A DNA stretch of 64,000 nt from NCBI GenBank assembly GCA_035268885.1, contig DATFKA010000036.1, positions 1 to 64,000 on the forward strand, written 5' to 3'. The DNA comes from DATFKA01 sp035268885 (lineage in GTDB: Bacteria; Bacteroidota; Bacteroidia; Chitinophagales; Saprospiraceae). A model generated the notes under the pieces. The model was not told the origin of the DNA, ran no database searches, and saw only the letters and a list, made by a program, of their open reading frames with translations. This document shows positions 60,957 to 64,000 of this stretch, in pieces (position 1 is the first letter of the stretch; each line of letters starts with the position of its first letter). The translations under genes and the position numbers were made by a program.

Positions 60957-61751
60957 ATGAGATTGATAGATACACACGCACACCTATACGCAGAGCAGTT
61001 TGATAAGGACAGGGCAGCAATGATAGCGCGCGCCAGGGAAGTGGGCGTCCGGCAATTTTTCCTACCGAATATTGACCGGAATAGTATACCCGGGATGCTA
61101 GAACTCGAAAAAAAATACCCCGGACAGTGTTTTGCGATGATGGGCTTACACCCCTGTTCGGTGAAAGAGGATTACGAGCAGGAATTGGCGGCGGTGCGCA
61201 AATGGCTGGATAAGCGATCCTTTGCGGCGGTTGGTGAAATTGGAATAGACTTATACTGGGATAAGACTTTTTTCGAACAGCAAAAAGACGCTTTCCTGAA
61301 GCAGGTACATTGGGCCAAAGAACTCGATCTTCCGATTGTTATCCACTCCCGGGAAGCAACGGATATTATTATTGACCTATTAGCCGCGTTACCAGAGGGT
61401 ACCGCAAGAGGAATATTCCACTGTTTTGGTGGAAGCCCGGAACAGGCTCGACGCATTATTGACTTAGGTTTCTATCTGGGTATTGGTGGGGTAGTCACCT
61501 TCAAAAAATCAGGTTTGGATAAAACCCTGGCAGAAATTGATCTGGAGCATCTGGTACTGGAAACCGATGCCCCCTACTTGGCACCTACGCCCTACCGGGG
61601 CAAACGCAATGAAAGTGCCTATATATATAAGGTAGCGGAAAAAATAGCGGAGATCAAAGAAAGGGAGCTGGAAGAGGTGGCCCAAATCACCAGTCGGAAT
61701 GCGGATGCCATTTTTTCGCTTTCTGCGGCGGCTATGAAAGATGCAGAATAA
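60957..61751 (+). CDS. tatD: TatD family metal-dependent hydrolase
   Basis: This 264-residue TIM-barrel DNase-like protein has DTHAHLYAEQFDKDR at 5-19 (HxH metal ligands), GEIGIDLYWD near 95-104 (Glu ligand), VIHSREA, IFHCFGGSPEQARR and LETDAPYLAPTPYRGKRNESAY. All metal ligands are intact. TatD proteins act as 3'-5' exonucleases and have been linked to DNA quality control; the biological role here is unproven. Confidence 0.93.
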   Translation: MRLIDTHAHLYAEQFDKDRAAMIARAREVGVRQFFLPNIDRNSIPGMLELEKKYPGQCFAMMGLHPCSVKEDYEQELAAVRKWLDKRSFAAVGEIGIDLYWDKTFFEQQKDAFLKQVHWAKELDLPIVIHSREATDIIIDLLAALPEGTARGIFHCFGGSPEQARRIIDLGFYLGIGGVVTFKKSGLDKTLAEIDLEHLVLETDAPYLAPTPYRGKRNESAYIYKVAEKIAEIKERELEEVAQITSRNADAIFSLSAAAMKDAE

Positions 61752-61824
61752 CCTAAATACCGGGTAGAAGGCATCGAAAATTAGGCTGACTGTCTATTTT
61801 TTTGAATTTTATTCGTAGGAAAAC

Positions 61825-61854
61825 TTGTTAGAAATAGCTTAATAGTTATTTTTG
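61825..61854 (+). promoter_or_regulatory. Promoter (TTG - 19 nt - TATTTTTG) upstream of tRNA-Ser
   Basis: TTG at 61825-61827 and TATTTTTG at 61847-61854 with a 19-nt spacer give the best match to the Bacteroidota promoter consensus found here. Transcription would start near 61861, leaving about 140 nt of leader before the tRNA at 62000. The same transcript could reach exbB. Confidence 0.6.
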
Positions 61855-61999
61855 CTTTCACACGATCAGGTATCGAAGGCTCCTAAAAGGCCTAAAAATG
61901 GGAAAAACAGCTTTTAAAGTATTTATTCTTTCAATAGTTCCAGAAAAATAACTTTATTTGCTTATTGCTCGTCACGATAGCTTGGGAGCGAAAGAAATA

Positions 62000-62087
62000 G
62001 GAGAGGTGCTCGAGTGGCTGAAGAGGTACGCCTGGAAAGCGTATATACCCTAACCGGGTATCGAGGGTTCGAATCCCTCTCTCTCCG
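62000..62087 (+). tRNA. tRNA-Ser (anticodon GGA)
   Basis: This is an 88-nt tRNA with a long variable arm (ACCCTAACCGGGT) typical of serine. The acceptor stem GGAGAGG pairs with TCTCTCC (one G-U). The anticodon stem TACGC/GCGTA encloses CTGGAAA with anticodon GGA. The T arm GAGGG-TTCGAAT-CCCTC is canonical. The discriminator base is G. The 3' CCA is not fully encoded (GCAGG follows). Confidence 0.95.
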
Positions 62088-62146
62088 CAGGAATAAAGAA
62101 GAATCGTTAACTAACTTTAAAACAATCGTAAAAAACCTTATTGACT

Positions 62147-62977
62147 ATGCGTAAATTGTTAGCACTCTTGCTCGTCTTCAGTTTAGCAGTAACTACTGCA
62201 ACGAATATTGCATATGCGCAAGAAGATACCACTGCATCCGAAGAAGCAGCAGCCGAAGACGCTGCCGTTGAAGAAGCAGCTCCCATGGAGGAGCCTGCCG
62301 CCGAACAAGTAGCAGCAGAAGCAGACGAAGCTGAACAGCTTTCTGGTTTCCAAATCCTGAAGAAATACTTCATTGATGGAGACTGGAAGTTTATGAGCTT
62401 TGTATTGATCTGTTTGATCTTAGGTCTTGCTTTCTGTATTGAGCGTATCATCACGTTGAATATTGCTACTACCAACACTGACAAATTGTTGGCTCGTATT
62501 GATGATGAATTAAAATCTGGCAACCTGGAAGGTGCAAAAGAAGTTTGTAAGTCCACACCTGGACCTACGGCTAGCATCCTTTACGAAGGTCTGAAAAATG
62601 CAGATAATGGCCCCGAAGCTGTTGAAAAAGCGATCGTTTCGTACGGTGGCGTACAGATGGGACTATTAGAGCGTGGCCTGGTTTGGATTTCACTTTTTAT
62701 TGCCATTGCACCGATGCTTGGTTTCATGGGTACGGTAATTGGTATGATTCAGGCATTCGACCGTATTCAGGCGGTAGGTGACCTTTCGCCTTCGGTAGTT
62801 GCCGGTGGTATTAAGGTAGCGCTTTTGACTACAGTATTCGGTCTGATCTCTGCTATTATTCTTCAAATCTTCTACAACTACATCGTCAACAAGATCGATG
62901 GTATTGTAAACAAGATGGAAGATGCGTCTATCGCCATAGTAGATATCATGGCAGAGAATAATGTATTCAGTAAATAA
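62147..62977 (+). CDS. exbB: ExbB/TolQ/MotA-type proton channel protein
   Basis: This 276-residue inner-membrane protein energises outer-membrane transport or the Tol system. It is read from the ATG at 62147 (MRKLLALLLVF); the longer frame opens with TTG two codons earlier. A signal-like helix is followed by an unusually long acidic, Ala/Glu-rich stretch (about residues 24-62), then a membrane helix at about 78-97. The conserved ExbB core follows: LLERGLVWISLFIAIAPMLGFMGTVIGMIQAFDRI and VVAGGIKVALLTTVFGLISAI. It lies 59 bp after the tRNA and leads the operon with the next two genes. Confidence 0.92.
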   Translation: MRKLLALLLVFSLAVTTATNIAYAQEDTTASEEAAAEDAAVEEAAPMEEPAAEQVAAEADEAEQLSGFQILKKYFIDGDWKFMSFVLICLILGLAFCIERIITLNIATTNTDKLLARIDDELKSGNLEGAKEVCKSTPGPTASILYEGLKNADNGPEAVEKAIVSYGGVQMGLLERGLVWISLFIAIAPMLGFMGTVIGMIQAFDRIQAVGDLSPSVVAGGIKVALLTTVFGLISAIILQIFYNYIVNKIDGIVNKMEDASIAIVDIMAENNVFSK

Positions 62978-62997
62978 GCAAAATACCTTTAAAGATT

Positions 62998-63468
62998 ATG
63001 TATAAGTTTTTAACAAAAAACGGTCAGGCTCTGGCGTTTGGTTTGGGTATTTTGGTGACTGCCATCTTTTTGTTGGGAGTACTACCAAATACTGGTCAAA
63101 TCGACACAGAGAATCCTCAGAACGTTGACATCTTCAACTTTGGTCTCACCGCAACGATCATTTTGATCGTCGTGGCCGCCGTCGCCATGGTCCTTTTTGG
63201 ACTGGTACAAGTGGCTTCTTCTTTCCGTACTTCGTGGAAGGGAATCCTGGGCTTCGTGGTACTAGTTGCAGTGTTCCTCGTGGCCTATGCTACCGCTAAC
63301 GGTAGTCTGGCAAATGAAGTAGCGGCTATTCAAAATGCAGCTACTGATGCGGCAGTGACGGATGCCAACCTAAAGTTCATAGGGGGATCAATTACGACGC
63401 TGCTGGTATTACTCTTGGTAGCGATGGGAACTTTTATTATATTTGAGATTATTAACTTTTTCAAATAA
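62998..63468 (+). CDS. Four-helix membrane protein between exbB and exbD
   Basis: This 156-residue protein has four hydrophobic segments at about 11-30, 46-72, 80-100 and 127-153, with no soluble domain. I do not recognise a named family, but it lies 20 bp after exbB and 9 bp before exbD, and a small membrane gene in this position occurs in other Bacteroidota exb operons. It probably belongs to the same proton-channel complex or its assembly. Bases are typical of its neighbours. Confidence 0.8.
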   Translation: MYKFLTKNGQALAFGLGILVTAIFLLGVLPNTGQIDTENPQNVDIFNFGLTATIILIVVAAVAMVLFGLVQVASSFRTSWKGILGFVVLVAVFLVAYATANGSLANEVAAIQNAATDAAVTDANLKFIGGSITTLLVLLLVAMGTFIIFEIINFFK

Positions 63469-63477
63469 TATAGAGCT

Positions 63478-64000
63478 ATGGCTAAAACTAGTAGTAGAGA
63501 TCGAATGAGTAGTGAGATTAATGCCGGCTCTATGGCAGACATTGCCTTCTTGTTACTCATCTTCTTTCTCGTAACAACGACAATCGTAGAAGACAAAGGA
63601 ATTACTGTAAAGCTTCCTATCTGGTCGGAGGAGGAGCCGGACATTACCAAGCTGAATAAGCGTAATGTTTATTCCGTACTGGTAAATGCCCAAAACCAAT
63701 TGTTGGTGCGCGGAGAACTCATGCGGGTCGAAGATCTGAAAGACAACGCTAAAGAGTTTATCGCTAACCCTTACAACCGCCCGGATTTGGCTGAAATGCC
63801 AACCAAAGCGATTATCTCACTCAAAAATGACCGGGGTACCGAATATGGCACCTATCTGTCCGTTTATAATGAGCTGAAAGCAGCTTATAATGAACTGTGG
63901 GATGATCTGGCGATGAAGAAGTTTGGCGTTCCTTACAGTGATGATTTACCATTGGCCTGGCGGAAAGATGTCCGTGATGAGATTCCATTTGTGATTTCTG
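63478..64000 (+). CDS. exbD: ExbD/TolR-type biopolymer transport protein, partial at window end
   Basis: The reading frame opens at the ATG at 63478 and runs off the window after 174 codons without a stop. The N-terminus MAKTSSRDRMSSEINAGSMADIAFLLLIFFLVTTTI carries the single ExbD membrane helix with the conserved Asp (MADIAFLLLIFFL) required for proton coupling. The periplasmic part includes IWSEEEPDITKLNKRNVYSVLVN and AIISLKNDRGTEYGTYLSVYNELKAAY. A second exbD often follows in this phylum but cannot be seen here. Confidence 0.92.
   Translation, partial: MAKTSSRDRMSSEINAGSMADIAFLLLIFFLVTTTIVEDKGITVKLPIWSEEEPDITKLNKRNVYSVLVNAQNQLLVRGELMRVEDLKDNAKEFIANPYNRPDLAEMPTKAIISLKNDRGTEYGTYLSVYNELKAAYNELWDDLAMKKFGVPYSDDLPLAWRKDVRDEIPFVIS

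Noticed and set aside
62116..62125. Exact TTTAAAACAA half-site before exbB as an SOS operator
   Set aside because: A single half-site in AT-rich DNA with no palindromic partner; more likely chance.
1..64000. CRISPR array, prophage or insertion sequence
   Set aside because: No regularly spaced repeats, no phage structural genes or integrase, and no transposase reading frame was seen.

Overview
The window looks like a chromosomal segment of a Bacteroidota species, most likely a Saprospiria/Lewinella-like organism. The supporting signs are two type IX secretion (T9SS) cargo proteins, one with a type A and one with a type B C-terminal sorting domain; three tandem DUF4199 membrane proteins; several lipoproteins; a PurC and a viroplasmin-RNase H of the Bacteroidota kind; start codons mostly without Shine-Dalgarno sites; and TAnnTTTG-type -7 promoter boxes. 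The genus is an inference from these families, not from a search.

Layout. 1-640: remnant of a Uma2-type nuclease gene. 667-7289: a plus-strand block of a dihydroorotase-like protein that has lost its metal ligands, three DUF4199 proteins, a polyprenyl-phosphate glycosyltransferase and a YfhO membrane protein. 7303-18160: a surface-polysaccharide region with four GT4 glycosyltransferases, WecB, a WlbA-like dehydrogenase, an NDP-sugar epimerase, an FkbM methyltransferase and a flippase. 18215-19338: gmhA and gmhB for heptose precursors. 19400-24186: DnaE2-type polymerase, methylmalonyl-CoA epimerase, TauE/SafE exporter and nucleoside deaminase. 24230-29522: a decayed MntA/HepT pair, a YkgJ-type Fe-S protein, two EamA transporters, a broken serine hydrolase, a truncated LytTR protein and a tail-anchored protein. 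29602-37648: a CARDB-rich T9SS protein, purC, a YCII lipoprotein, a low-molecular-weight phosphatase and the TrkA/TrkH potassium system.

37677-55650: alaS, M23 peptidase, CapA-like lipoprotein, S41 protease, Lrp regulator, a lipoprotein-type methyltransferase, prfC, a large T9SS type B protein, a potassium channel, an amidohydrolase lipoprotein, a TPM protein and a DUF1080 protein. 55947-58796: DinB polymerase, a LexA-like S24 repressor and a divergent glucosaminidase-like protein. 59071-61751: a promoter-hairpin-T-run unit directly before ruvX, then def, rnhA and tatD. 61825-64000: a promoter, tRNA-Ser(GGA) and an ExbB/membrane protein/ExbD operon that runs off the end.

Functional links. 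The glycan genes, gmhAB and the flippase should feed one cell-surface polysaccharide or LPS pathway. DnaE2, DinB and the S24 repressor resemble an SOS mutagenesis set split over 36 kb, with AAAAC/GTTTT-type motifs before dinB and before the repressor. Most intriguing for follow-up are those motifs, the glucosaminidase lacking its catalytic Glu next to the repressor, the short RNA or attenuator before ruvX, a three-copy palindromic repeat family, the ligand-less dihydroorotase, and four genes in different stages of decay. No CRISPR array, prophage, insertion sequence or rRNA operon was seen, and I did not find a clearly novel defence or biosynthetic system.
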